From assembly GCA_003557965.1 (NCBI GenBank), contig PWND01000052.1:1-18577 (forward strand): a DNA stretch of 18,577 nucleotides, read 5' to 3'. A program made the translations under genes and the position numbers. The notes below the pieces were generated by a model. It was not told where the DNA came from. It searched no databases and saw only the letters and a program-made list of their open reading frames with translations. The number at the start of each line of letters is the position of its first letter. Position 1 is the first letter of the stretch. Positions 7,463 to 15,764 of this stretch are shown one piece after another. The DNA comes from Bacteroidales bacterium. Its GTDB lineage: Bacteria; Bacteroidota; Bacteroidia; Bacteroidales; UBA7960.

Positions 7463-10400
7463 ATGAAGCTTCCTGATTTAGGAGTGAAAAATCCGGTTAC
7501 AACTGCAATGATATTTGCAGGAATATTATTGTTTGGAATTCTTGCACACAGAATGTTACCCAGAGATGTATTGCCTGAAATTGAAATGCCCGTACTTACT
7601 GTAGTTACCGTATATCCGGGTGCTTCAGCAGGTGATGTTGAGAAGCAAGTTACAGAAGTTCTTGAATCTACCCTGGCAGGAACTTCAAACCTGGTAAACA
7701 TTACATCTCAATCAAAAGAGAATGTTTCATTTATAAGCTTACAGTTCGACTGGGGCAGCAATCTTGATGAAAAAGCTAATTCCACAAGAGATTTGCTTGA
7801 GTTTTCTCAAAGATATCTTCCTGATGAAGCTCAAACTCCTATTGTGATGCGTATTGATAGCGATATGTTTCCTGTGCTGGTGCTTGGTGTTAATGCAGTT
7901 GAAAGTTATAATGATTTAGGCAGAATTGTTGACCAGGATGTCTCAAATGCACTGAGAAGGGCTGATGGAGTGGGTGCCTTATTAATACTTGGCAAAATTG
8001 ACAAGCAAATTCAAGTTGAATTGGACCCATATAAGCTGAAAGCGTATAATCTTTCAACATCATTGATAACAGCGGCTTTAAGAGCTGAAAATATCAATAT
8101 CCCGGCGGGAAGTATGGTTGTTGGCCATGATGACCTTGCAGTTACTGTTCCGGGAGAGTTTACTGATATTGAGCAAGTGAAAAACACTGCTGTGGCTTCA
8201 CTTGATGGAAAAACCATTTACATAAAAGATATTGCAATAGTTAAAGAAGGCATCAGAGACAGAAATGAAGTCGCCAGGCTTGATGGGCTTACAGGGGTTG
8301 GAATCTTTGTTCAAAAACAAGCCGGTGCAAACACCCTGGAAGTAGTTAATGCTGTGAGGGAGCAAATTGAAAGTATAATGCCTAACTTACCTCCCGATGT
8401 TACTATCGAAGAATTGATGGATAATTCCGAACTGGTTGTTTTTACACTTAAAAACCTTACAACAACAATTTTTTACGTAGCCCTGTTTGTAATTATTGTA
8501 GTAATATTTTTCCTTAGAAAACTCAGAAGCAGCCTGATAATTATTTTAACAATACCATTTTCACTTATTGTTGCATTTATTTTTATGTACCTGAGTGGAT
8601 ACTCAATTAACATTTTCTCTTTAATGTCTTTGGCCATAGCTTTAGGTATGGTAATAGATAATGCGATTGTAGTTTTTGAAAATATCTCAAGACATATTGA
8701 GAATGGCGTTCCTCCAAAACAGGCTGCAATATTTGGAACCAGGGAAATGGGCTCTGCAATTACTGCAGCTACTTTAACAACAATTGCTGTTTTTTTCCCA
8801 CTGTTGTTTCTTGAAGGTATTGTAGGTATAATGTTCAGGCAGTTAGCAATCATTACAGCTATTACTTTATTGGCATCTTTGTTTACGGCCTTGTTGTTAA
8901 CGCCAATGTTAAGCTCTAAAATTATTCTTACTAATGATAGCCATAAAAAACCGAATAAGCTATTTATGTATATTGAGAAGTTGTTTTTATGGGTGGAGAA
9001 TTTTTATTTAATAACAATCAAAAAGGCTATTAAAAACCGTTTAATAGTTATTATTCTTGCATTAATAATTTTTGGCTCTTCTTTGCTGCTGACAAGGCTT
9101 ATAGGAACAGACTACATTCCTGATTTTGATGCAGGCGACTTAAGTGCTGTTGTAGAAACAAGGGTTGGTGCAAGTACAGAAGAAACTTTAAAGCTTACAG
9201 AAAAAATTGAAAACATTTTCAGAGAAGAAGTTCATGAAATCAGAAGCCTGTACAGCTTGGCCGGCCAAAGTGAAGAAGGAGTTCTTAGCTCGGTAGGATT
9301 CAGGGAAGGTAAAAATGTCACAACTGTTTTTGCGAGAATTGTTCAGCCTGAGGAAAGAGAAAGAACGTCAGAAGAAATTGCTAATGTCTTAAGAAGCAGA
9401 ATTGCAGAAATACCGGAAGTAGAAGATTATGTTGTTAGCGGTGGCAGCCTGCTGTCGGCTGCTGTTTTGGGCAATATAAGGCCTGTAGAACTTAAAATCA
9501 GGGGTGATAATATTGAGGAGCTTAATAATTTGGCGCTTCAGATTCAAGACTCTATGATGGTAAGTGGTTACTTTTCAAATGTTCAAAGTTCTGTTGACAG
9601 GGGTAAACCCGAATTACAAATTAACATTGATAAAAGTAAAGCGGCAATGCATGGTATAAATACAGCTATGCTGTCATTGCAATTGCGCCATAGTGTATAC
9701 GGGCTATCAGCAGGTACTATGAGTATCAACGATGAGGATGTCGAGCTTTGGGTTAGATACGATAAAAATTACCTGACTACTTCCGAAGATCTTAACAATG
9801 TAATGATTAATACTTTGCATGGTACACAGGTGCCTTTGGGCTTGGTGGCACAAGTGGAGGAGGGCAGAGGAATGCTGGAAATAAGAAGAGAAAATCAGCA
9901 AAGAGTTGTATATCTTTATGCTACACCCAGGGGAGTTTCCCTTGGCGAAGCCTCTGAAATATTGAATAACAAAATTCGAAATATTGAAGTTCCGGACGGT
10001 GTTACTCTTGATTTTGGAGGACAATTATCAGAACAGGCTGATACATTCAGAAGCCTTTATATCATGTTTGCAATCGGATTGCTATTGGTTTTTATGGTTA
10101 TGGCTTCACAGTTTGAATCACTGAAAAACCCCTTCATAATAATTTTTACTGTACCTCTTTCTTTTACCGGCGTGATACTCGCCTTTTATATAACCGGGCT
10201 AACTCTTAGTGCTGTTACGTTTTTGGGTATTATCATGTTGTTAGGGATAGTTGTCAACAATGGGATTGTTATAGTTGATTATACAAACTTATTGAGAGCA
10301 AGAGGGCTGAAGGTTAAAGATGCTGTTATTGAAGCCGGGAAAAATCGTCTGCGTCCTGTATTGATGACATCTTTTACTACCATGCTGGGAATGCTGCCTA

Positions 10401-10552
10401 TGGCACTTAGCAGAGGCGTTGGTTCAGAAATATGGTCGCCACTTGGTGTTACTATGATAGGAGGATTGCTTATTTCTACGATGATAACTTTGATATTAAT
10501 ACCAGTTATTTATTTTTACTTTAACAATAAAAGTAAAGTAGTTTCAGGTTAA
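7463..10552 (+). CDS. RND-family efflux pump inner-membrane permease (AcrB/HAE-type)
   Basis: This 1029-residue protein is a full-length proton-driven RND transporter with the internally duplicated layout: TM1, large periplasmic loop, TM2-6, repeated. It begins with LGVKNPVTTAMIFAGILLFG, typical of TM1. The TM4 motif is GMVIDNAIVVFEN, so Asp399 (AcrB Asp407 equivalent) is kept but the Asp408 position is Asn400. The TM10 motif GIVVNNGIVIVDY has Asn932 where AcrB has the relay Lys940. This variant relay occurs in a large HAE subgroup and does not by itself suggest inactivity. Substrates could be drugs, bile or envelope compounds; none can be assigned. The gene ends 6 bases before the convergent yggS stop. 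Confidence 0.93.
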   Translation: MKLPDLGVKNPVTTAMIFAGILLFGILAHRMLPRDVLPEIEMPVLTVVTVYPGASAGDVEKQVTEVLESTLAGTSNLVNITSQSKENVSFISLQFDWGSNLDEKANSTRDLLEFSQRYLPDEAQTPIVMRIDSDMFPVLVLGVNAVESYNDLGRIVDQDVSNALRRADGVGALLILGKIDKQIQVELDPYKLKAYNLSTSLITAALRAENINIPAGSMVVGHDDLAVTVPGEFTDIEQVKNTAVASLDGKTIYIKDIAIVKEGIRDRNEVARLDGLTGVGIFVQKQAGANTLEVVNAVREQIESIMPNLPPDVTIEELMDNSELVVFTLKNLTTTIFYVALFVIIVVIFFLRKLRSSLIIILTIPFSLIVAFIFMYLSGYSINIFSLMSLAIALGMVIDNAIVVFENISRHIENGVPPKQAAIFGTREMGSAITAATLTTIAVFFPLLFLEGIVGIMFRQLAIITAITLLASLFTALLLTPMLSSKIILTNDSHKKPNKLFMYIEKLFLWVENFYLITIKKAIKNRLIVIILALIIFGSSLLLTRLIGTDYIPDFDAGDLSAVVETRVGASTEETLKLTEKIENIFREEVHEIRSLYSLAGQSEEGVLSSVGFREGKNVTTVFARIVQPEERERTSEEIANVLRSRIAEIPEVEDYVVSGGSLLSAAVLGNIRPVELKIRGDNIEELNNLALQIQDSMMVSGYFSNVQSSVDRGKPELQINIDKSKAAMHGINTAMLSLQLRHSVYGLSAGTMSINDEDVELWVRYDKNYLTTSEDLNNVMINTLHGTQVPLGLVAQVEEGRGMLEIRRENQQRVVYLYATPRGVSLGEASEILNNKIRNIEVPDGVTLDFGGQLSEQADTFRSLYIMFAIGLLLVFMVMASQFESLKNPFIIIFTVPLSFTGVILAFYITGLTLSAVTFLGIIMLLGIVVNNGIVIVDYTNLLRARGLKVKDAVIEAGKNRLRPVLMTSFTTMLGMLPMALSRGVGSEIWSPLGVTMIGGLLISTMITLILIPVIYFYFNNKSKVVSG

Positions 10553-10558
10553 GAAAGT

Positions 10559-11230
10559 TTATTGCTCCCGCTTTCCAAAAATTGCGGTGCCAATTCTTAC
10601 CATGGTTGAGCCCTCTTCAATGCCAACCTGGTAGTCGTCTGTCATTCCCATTGATAATTCTTTGAAATCGGGTTTAGTGCTGAAAAACTTCTCTTTTGTT
10701 GATAAAAATGTATTGTAAAGGCTTTTAAATTCTTTTTTTACTTGATTTTTATCATCGGTAAAGGTTGCCATACCCATTAATCCACAAACATTAATGTTTT
10801 TCAGGCTACTAAACTCAGGCCTTGATAATAGCTCATTTAGTTCTTCTGATGTCATCCCGAATTTTGTTGATTCTTCAGCAATATGCATTTGAAGCAGGCA
10901 GTTAATAATTCTATCATTGTTTCCTGCGCGCTTGTTTACTTCTTTTAACAGCTTAAAACTGTCAACTGAGTGAATCATTGAAATAAAAGGTGCAATGTAT
11001 TTTACTTTGTTTCTTTGTAAATGGCCGACTAAGTGCCATTCTATGTCTTTAGGCAGCTTTTCAGCTTTAGGGGTAAGTTCCTGAACTTTACTTTCACCAA
11101 AAAACCTGTGGCCGCAATTATATACTTCCAATATGTCGGATTCTGTTTTTGTTTTGCTGATAACAATAAGCTTAACGTCTTTCGGAATCTCCTCTTTTAT
11201 TTTATGGTAGTTTTCAGTGATATTATTCAT
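10559..11230 (-). CDS. yggS: YggS/PLPBP-family pyridoxal-phosphate homeostasis protein
   Basis: This 223-residue single-domain alanine-racemase-type TIM barrel binds PLP and maintains vitamin B6 and amino-acid balance, without known catalysis. The PLP-binding Lys is in VISKTK (Lys26). Other family marks are GHRFFGESKVQEL, EWHLVGHLQRNK, the SMGMTDDY segment and the C-terminal GSTMVRIGTAIFG phosphate-binding region. Length matches the family. The reading frame extends to a GTG at 11263, but that codon overlaps a -7 promoter element; ATG 11230 gives the standard N-terminus. It follows the histidine kinase gene on the same strand after a 102-base gap and probably has its own promoter. Confidence 0.92.
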   Translation of the reverse strand: MNNITENYHKIKEEIPKDVKLIVISKTKTESDILEVYNCGHRFFGESKVQELTPKAEKLPKDIEWHLVGHLQRNKVKYIAPFISMIHSVDSFKLLKEVNKRAGNNDRIINCLLQMHIAEESTKFGMTSEELNELLSRPEFSSLKNINVCGLMGMATFTDDKNQVKKEFKSLYNTFLSTKEKFFSTKPDFKELSMGMTDDYQVGIEEGSTMVRIGTAIFGKREQ

Positions 11231-11262
11231 CTTGTGAAAATTTCTATTGTTAATGAATATCA

Positions 11263-11270
11263 CAAACTTA
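11263..11270 (-). promoter_or_regulatory. -7 promoter element of yggS
   Basis: On the minus strand this reads TAAGTTTG, an exact match to TAnnTTTG. It places the transcript start near 11256, giving a leader of about 26 bases before ATG 11230. No convincing -33 TTG is visible at the normal distance. Confidence 0.5.
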
Positions 11271-11332
11271 AAAATTTTTGTTGCAGATAAATAATATTTA
11301 AAGAATTTTTAAAAACAAATGCACAATAAATC

Positions 11333-13960
11333 TTATTTAAAGTGCTTGTTAAGCATTCTGGCGAGGCTGTTTATTGTTAATGGTTTGGAAATGCTATCGT
11401 TAAAACCGTATTCAGACGGATTAGCCATAATAGGGTCATCAGCATATCCACTGGTAACAAAAACAGGTATTTCCGGGGATATTTTCCTTATTTCATCTAA
11501 GGCTTCTTTGCCTCCCATTTTGCCAGGTATGGTTAAATCAAAAATCAGTGCTTTTATTTCTCTTTTGTTTTCAAAATCATTTTTAAATGTTAGCACGGCA
11601 TCTTCACCACAATCCTCAGTAATTACTCTATAGCCAAATGATTTTAGCATGCTGCCAACGGTATCTATTATTATTCTTTTATCATCCATTAATAATATAG
11701 TTCCGTTACCTTCATGATACTCATCGTTTTCTTCTGGTTCAAAAGAGAATGTTCTGAATTCGGCCGGAATTAATAAGTGAAAAACAGTTCCTTTGCCAGG
11801 AGTAGATTCTACATCAATTGTTCCCTTATGCCTATTCATTATAGAGTAGCTGGTAGATAAACCCAGTCCTTGCCCCCGGGCTTTTGTGGTGAAAAAAGGA
11901 TCAAAAACTCTTTTTAAATTTTCTTTTGGAATTCCTTTACCCCTGTCTTTAATTGAAATTTTCACATAGTCACCCTTTTCGAGAGATGGGTGTTCATTTT
12001 CCTCAATTGTTAAGTTGTATGCTCTTATATCAATTTCGCCACCTCCGGGCATGGCCTGGTTAGCATTAATTATGATGTTTTCAAGAACCTGGCTTATTTG
12101 GGCTTTATCAACAGTACATGGCCAAAGATCGTCGCTGATATCATAATTACATGCAATGTTAGAGCCACTAAGCGAAAAATCTGCAATTTCCCGGATATGT
12201 GTTTTTAAATCTACTTTTTCCCTGATGGGTTCACCGCCTTTTGCAAAAGTTAATAACTGCTGTGTGAGCCCTTTAGCCCGATTTATCGTATTTAGCGTTG
12301 CATCAATATAGTTTTCAATATCTGCCTTGTTCTTTGAGATTTTTGAAAGGTTTAAAAACCCATAAATACCTCCAAGCAAATTGTTGAAGTCGTGTGCTAT
12401 ACCACCTGCCAATACCCCCAATGATTCAAGTTTATCAGCACGCTGTGCACTCTCTAACAAATTTTGTTGCTCTGTAATATCAATAAAAGTTATTATACTT
12501 GCCATAATCTTCCCGTTTCGATCAAATACCGGGCGGCCATAAACTTCTAATAAAACTTTATTCCCTGACGGCTGTATTACATACATGTCGTTTATGTGAG
12601 ATGACTCTCCATGCAATCCACGGATAATTGGCAGCTCTTCGTAAGGATATATTTCATCTGTGGAAGTTTTGTATGCTTTGAAAAACTCAGCCAGATCATT
12701 TGTTTTAATATCAGGCGGCATTTCTCTGTTTAATATCTGCTTTGCTGTTTCATTAATAATTACTGTTTTCCCGGTTGATGAGTCAACCATAAATACTCCC
12801 ACTGGTAAACTCTCTAGTAATGTTGTTAATAATCGATTTTGATTGTCAAGTTCTTTTTCAATATTCTTTCTTTCAGTAATATCATTGTGTACACCTACTA
12901 GGCTAACGACTTTCCCATCCTCATCTTTCAAAGGATATGCCCTTAAATCAACATCAATTACTTTTTTGTTTTTGTTAATCATTTTAACTTCACCAAACCA
13001 CTCTTTCCCACTCATTATTGTATTAAAGACTTCTTCTCCGGTTTTTTCATCCGCATATATTGTTGATTTAACGTGAGGCTCTGCAACTTCTTCAATACTT
13101 AATCCAAATAATTCACTAAAAGCTTTGTTTTGATAATAATGCTTACCATCAGGTGTTGACATGCCTATTGCATCAGAAGAGCTTTCAACAGCTTTCTTAA
13201 AATACCTCAATGAATCTTCAGTTTTTTTCCTTTTGGTTACGTCCCAAACCGTTGATATCATTAATCCCTTGTCCAGTAATGGTATATTTCTGGCACTTAT
13301 ATATGTAGTTTCTTTACCTTTTCGGGTAATTGGAATATCAACCCAGTACATTCGCTCTAAATCACCACTTTCACAATCTTCTGTTACTCTCTTTTTAATA
13401 GTTTCCCGAAAATCAGCATCTTCATAAACGGTTTCCCAAAAAGCATCCGGCTTTGATAGCTTACTCTTATCACTAATTCTATAAAACTTTAGGAAGTTTT
13501 CGTTGATATAATTGAATGATACTTTTGGGTTTACTGAATTTACTGCAAGGCCTATTGGCAAGTTGTCCATTACCAGCCTGATGAACTCTTCATTTTTCTT
13601 CAAAGTTTGTTCAACTGATTTCCTTTTAGTTATATCCCTGATAAATGAATGAAAACCTCCATCTGGCATCTGTTTACTGTGCATCTCGATGTAAACAGTT
13701 TTCCCATCTTTACGCAATAATTCTCTTTCGCTAACTACGATTTTTCCTTTTGATAGTAAATCAAAACGCAATGGTTTTTTTTGCAGTATTTCAGCAGGAA
13801 ACAACGTGCTAATATGCTTTCCTATTAATTCTTCCTCACTAAGTTGCAGCATTTCCTGTAAGCTCTTGTTAACCTCCAGTATTTCTCCTTTTGATGAACC
13901 AATTAAGACACCATCAACTGCTAACTCAAATATTTCTTTATATATGTTCTTCGCTTTCAA
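11333..13960 (-). CDS. Soluble PAS-rich hybrid sensor histidine kinase/response regulator
   Basis: This 875-residue protein has no membrane segment, so it should be a cytoplasmic sensor. Four PAS-type domains lie at about residues 5-115, 120-245, 250-370 and 375-500, each ending in a D-[IV]-T-[KE] PAC-like motif. HisKA follows with phospho-acceptor His523 in GIAHDFNNLLGG. The HATPase has an N box (ENIIINANQ near 627), G1 DRGKGIP (672) and G2 GQGLGLS (696). The C-terminal receiver has an acidic pair at 759-760, phospho-Asp808 in LIFDLTIPG and Lys859. There is no output domain. The start is TTG 13960: an in-frame TAA lies 30 bases upstream, no ATG occurs before the first PAS domain, and a -7 element sits at the right distance. 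No cognate regulator or target gene is adjacent, so ligand and pathway are unknown. Confidence 0.9.
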   Translation of the reverse strand: MKAKNIYKEIFELAVDGVLIGSSKGEILEVNKSLQEMLQLSEEELIGKHISTLFPAEILQKKPLRFDLLSKGKIVVSERELLRKDGKTVYIEMHSKQMPDGGFHSFIRDITKRKSVEQTLKKNEEFIRLVMDNLPIGLAVNSVNPKVSFNYINENFLKFYRISDKSKLSKPDAFWETVYEDADFRETIKKRVTEDCESGDLERMYWVDIPITRKGKETTYISARNIPLLDKGLMISTVWDVTKRKKTEDSLRYFKKAVESSSDAIGMSTPDGKHYYQNKAFSELFGLSIEEVAEPHVKSTIYADEKTGEEVFNTIMSGKEWFGEVKMINKNKKVIDVDLRAYPLKDEDGKVVSLVGVHNDITERKNIEKELDNQNRLLTTLLESLPVGVFMVDSSTGKTVIINETAKQILNREMPPDIKTNDLAEFFKAYKTSTDEIYPYEELPIIRGLHGESSHINDMYVIQPSGNKVLLEVYGRPVFDRNGKIMASIITFIDITEQQNLLESAQRADKLESLGVLAGGIAHDFNNLLGGIYGFLNLSKISKNKADIENYIDATLNTINRAKGLTQQLLTFAKGGEPIREKVDLKTHIREIADFSLSGSNIACNYDISDDLWPCTVDKAQISQVLENIIINANQAMPGGGEIDIRAYNLTIEENEHPSLEKGDYVKISIKDRGKGIPKENLKRVFDPFFTTKARGQGLGLSTSYSIMNRHKGTIDVESTPGKGTVFHLLIPAEFRTFSFEPEENDEYHEGNGTILLMDDKRIIIDTVGSMLKSFGYRVITEDCGEDAVLTFKNDFENKREIKALIFDLTIPGKMGGKEALDEIRKISPEIPVFVTSGYADDPIMANPSEYGFNDSISKPLTINSLARMLNKHFK

Positions 13961-13982
13961 GCTTGCTAATTTAATATATATG

Positions 13983-13990
13983 CAAAATTA
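13983..13990 (-). promoter_or_regulatory. -7 promoter element of the PAS histidine kinase gene
   Basis: On the minus strand this reads TAATTTTG, an exact TAnnTTTG match 22 bases upstream of the TTG start codon. The predicted transcript would start near 13976, giving a leader of roughly 15 bases. A 7-base inverted repeat (CTAATTT at 13966-13972, AAATTAG at 13985-13991) brackets it, but in such AT-rich DNA that may be chance. There is no clear -33 element. Confidence 0.5.
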
Positions 13991-14107
13991 GTTATTTGAT
14001 GCATTATTCAGGTTGTTTTTCACTGGTAAAGTGAATAATAAAAATAATATCAAGATTACTGTTGACGCTTTAATTATATATAGGTATTGAAATACATTAT
14101 AACTTGT

Positions 14108-14130
14108 GCATAAACATGACATGTTTATGC
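14108..14130. repeat. Perfect 23-base palindrome, possible operator
   Basis: GCATAAACATG and CATGTTTATGC are perfect 11-base arms around a single central A. The site lies in the 221-base gap between mqnE and the PAS kinase gene, about 120-140 bases upstream of the kinase's -7 element and 52 bases past the mqnE stop. Neither side has a T-run, so it is not a standard intrinsic terminator. It could be a binding site for a dimeric regulator, or an mRNA 3'-end hairpin for mqnE. The rest of the gap shows no credible gene. Confidence 0.5.
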
Positions 14131-14181
14131 TATTTAGATAAGAAATAAAAATTGTTAATAACTCGTGTTTTTTTCTGATAA

Positions 14182-15264
14182 TCAAATAGTTTCGTATAGT
14201 GAGTTTCTTTCAACGGGAATAAAGCCGGTACATTCAATAAGTGTAATTAATTCTTTTTCAGGTATATCCGGGGCTACTTCTTTACTTCCTGCTGTATTGT
14301 ATATTTTAGTTGTGTTTTGAATAGTACCGTCAATGTCATCAACTCCAAAATTGAGCAGTAGCTTTGCATTATTTTTTCCTAGCATTGGCCAATAGGCTTT
14401 TATATGAGGAATGTTATCAAGGAACAGGCGTGAAATAGCAAAGGTTTTTAAATCGTCAAGCAGGATTGATTCTTTTACATTAGAAAGCTTATTGTTTTTA
14501 TTTTTAAATTTTAAAGGGATAAATGCTTTAAACCCGTTTGTTTTATCCTGCAGTTGTCGCAACTTGCTTAAATGCTCAAACCGCTGTTCAATGCTTTCTA
14601 TATGTCCGTAAAGCATTGTAGCGTTTGATGTTATTCCTGCACTGTGGGCTGTTTTATGTACAAATAACCAGTCATCTCCGGATGGCTTGTGCGGACAAAT
14701 AACTTCTCTTACACTTTTGTCAAATATTTCAGCGCCACCGCCAGGCATAGAGTCTAAGCCGGCTTGCTTCAGTGTTAAAAGTACTTTTTTTATACTCTTC
14801 GAACTTTGCTGTGAAAGATAAATTATTTCAATAGCTGTAAAAGCTTTTATATGAAGATGCGGATACCTGCGTCTTATTTTCTTTATTAACTCTGTGTAAA
14901 AACTAAGATCGTACGTGGGGTTAGCGCCACCCGTAATATGAATTTCTGTTGTGCCTGACTTAGCTTTGGTTTCAACAGTTTTAAGAATCTCATCTTCTGA
15001 TTTTGCCCATCCTGCCAATGTTGAAAATGAGCAAAAACTGCATTGATATACGCATATATTGGTGGGTTCTACGTGAAAATTTTTATTGTAAAATACCTTG
15101 CTGCCATATAGCGAACTTTTAATATTATTTGCCATATATGCCAAAGCACTTAAAGGAGCATTTTCATACAAGTAAATCGCTTCTTTAACACTTAAGCGTA
15201 TATTTTTTTTTACTTTATGAAATATTTCTTTTATATAAGGGTTGTTAATATTAAAAAGTTCCAT
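14182..15264 (-). CDS. mqnE: Aminodeoxyfutalosine synthase MqnE (radical SAM)
   Basis: This 360-residue radical-SAM enzyme of menaquinone biosynthesis by the futalosine route joins 3-[(1-carboxyvinyl)oxy]benzoate to SAM-derived adenosyl to make aminofutalosine. The 4Fe-4S motif CxxxCxxC is at Cys71, Cys75 and Cys78 (CVYQCSFC). The MqnE-type downstream signature is complete: EIHITGG, HIKAFTAIEI, DSMPGGGAEIF (about 171-181), ICPHKPSGDDW, SNATMLYGHIE and the C-terminal IKAYWPMLG and DDIDGTI. The last features favour MqnE over its relatives MqnC and CofH. ATG 15264 begins a normal N-terminus, 42 bases downstream of a -7 element. No other mqn gene lies nearby, so the pathway must be scattered in this genome. 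Confidence 0.92.
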   Translation of the reverse strand: MELFNINNPYIKEIFHKVKKNIRLSVKEAIYLYENAPLSALAYMANNIKSSLYGSKVFYNKNFHVEPTNICVYQCSFCSFSTLAGWAKSEDEILKTVETKAKSGTTEIHITGGANPTYDLSFYTELIKKIRRRYPHLHIKAFTAIEIIYLSQQSSKSIKKVLLTLKQAGLDSMPGGGAEIFDKSVREVICPHKPSGDDWLFVHKTAHSAGITSNATMLYGHIESIEQRFEHLSKLRQLQDKTNGFKAFIPLKFKNKNNKLSNVKESILLDDLKTFAISRLFLDNIPHIKAYWPMLGKNNAKLLLNFGVDDIDGTIQNTTKIYNTAGSKEVAPDIPEKELITLIECTGFIPVERNSLYETI

Positions 15265-15305
15265 ATCACTTTTTTATGATTATGTACTTCATCAATTATG
15301 ATTAA

Positions 15306-15313
15306 CAAAGTTA
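15306..15313 (-). promoter_or_regulatory. -7 promoter element of mqnE
   Basis: On the minus strand this reads TAACTTTG, an exact TAnnTTTG match. The predicted transcript start is near 15299, giving a leader of about 35 bases before ATG 15264. No good -33 element is seen. Two copies of TTATGATTA (15274-15282 and 15296-15304, plus-strand reading) lie 22 bases apart across the predicted start and leader. Confidence 0.5.
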
Positions 15314-15428
15314 CTATTAAAAAAATTTGAAGTTCTTTTTTTAATTTTCAAAAAAATGCAATCGAGGTTACACCATTTTAATTGTTTGGTTTTTAAAGTT
15401 TTATACGAGACTTAAAAATTCTGTTTTA

Positions 15429-15474
15429 AATTACAAAAATATGTTGCTTAAAAGAGTTGAAAATTTTTGTAATT
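15429..15474. repeat. 12-base inverted repeat in the DUF2795 gene promoter
   Basis: AATTACAAAAAT (15429-15440) and ATTTTTGTAATT (15463-15474) are perfect inverted copies separated by 22 bases. The right arm contains the TTTG (15466-15469) that serves as the -33 candidate of the DUF2795 promoter, so a protein bound here would compete with RNA polymerase. The surrounding 256-base gap (15265-15520) is very AT-rich and otherwise holds only the divergent mqnE and DUF2795 promoters. Confidence 0.45.
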
Positions 15475-15498
15475 CTTAAATAAAAAAATATACTTTTG
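15466..15498 (+). promoter_or_regulatory. Promoter of the DUF2795 gene (-33 and -7 elements)
   Basis: TTTG at 15466-15469 and TACTTTTG at 15491-15498 match the Bacteroidetes -33 and TAnnTTTG -7 elements with a 21-base spacer, the best-formed promoter in the window. Transcription should start near 15505, only about 16 bases before the ATG at 15521. Confidence 0.65.
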
Positions 15499-15520
15499 CA
15501 AAAAATAAACGATATAAATA

Positions 15521-15742
15521 ATGTATTGGACACTAGAATTAGCATCTAAGTTAGAAGACGCTCCATGGCCTGCTACCAAAGAGGAACTAATAGACTATGC
15601 CTTAAGATCTGGAGCACCAATGGAAGTTATCGAAAACTTGCAGGAAATTGAGGATGAGGGTGATGTTTATGAAAGTATTGAAGACATATGGCCTGATTAT
15701 CCGACTAAAGATGACTTCTTTTTTCATGAAGACGAATATTAA
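15521..15742 (+). CDS. DUF2795 family small acidic protein
   Basis: This 73-residue, strongly acidic protein contains the compact DUF2795 helical domain: WPATKEELIDYALRSGAP, then MEVIENLQEIED and YESIEDIWPDYP. The P-A-T-K-E-E-L-I opening and the closing Y-x-S-x-x-D-I are the family's recognisable parts. It ends in a very acidic, aromatic tail (DDFFFHEDEY). The family has no established function. In many bacteria the domain appears in small stand-alone or tandem-repeat proteins. The gene has its own promoter and is closed by an intrinsic terminator, so it is a monocistronic unit 172 bases upstream of secA. It is too small and soluble to be a secretion component on sequence evidence alone. Confidence 0.8.
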   Translation: MYWTLELASKLEDAPWPATKEELIDYALRSGAPMEVIENLQEIEDEGDVYESIEDIWPDYPTKDDFFFHEDEY

Positions 15743-15764
15743 CGAAAAAAAACCATTAAAAGGG

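Noticed and set aside
11232..11265. TTGTGA/TCACAA inverted repeat in the yggS leader, considered as a CRP-like site
   Set aside because: The 22-base gap between half-sites is far from the CRP spacing of six, and six-base arms are expected by chance.
13988..14185. 65-codon hydrophobic reading frame on the minus strand between mqnE and the kinase gene
   Set aside because: It would start at a TTG overlapping the mqnE stop, has low-complexity AT-driven composition, no promoter, and it runs through the palindrome. I see no sign that it is coding.
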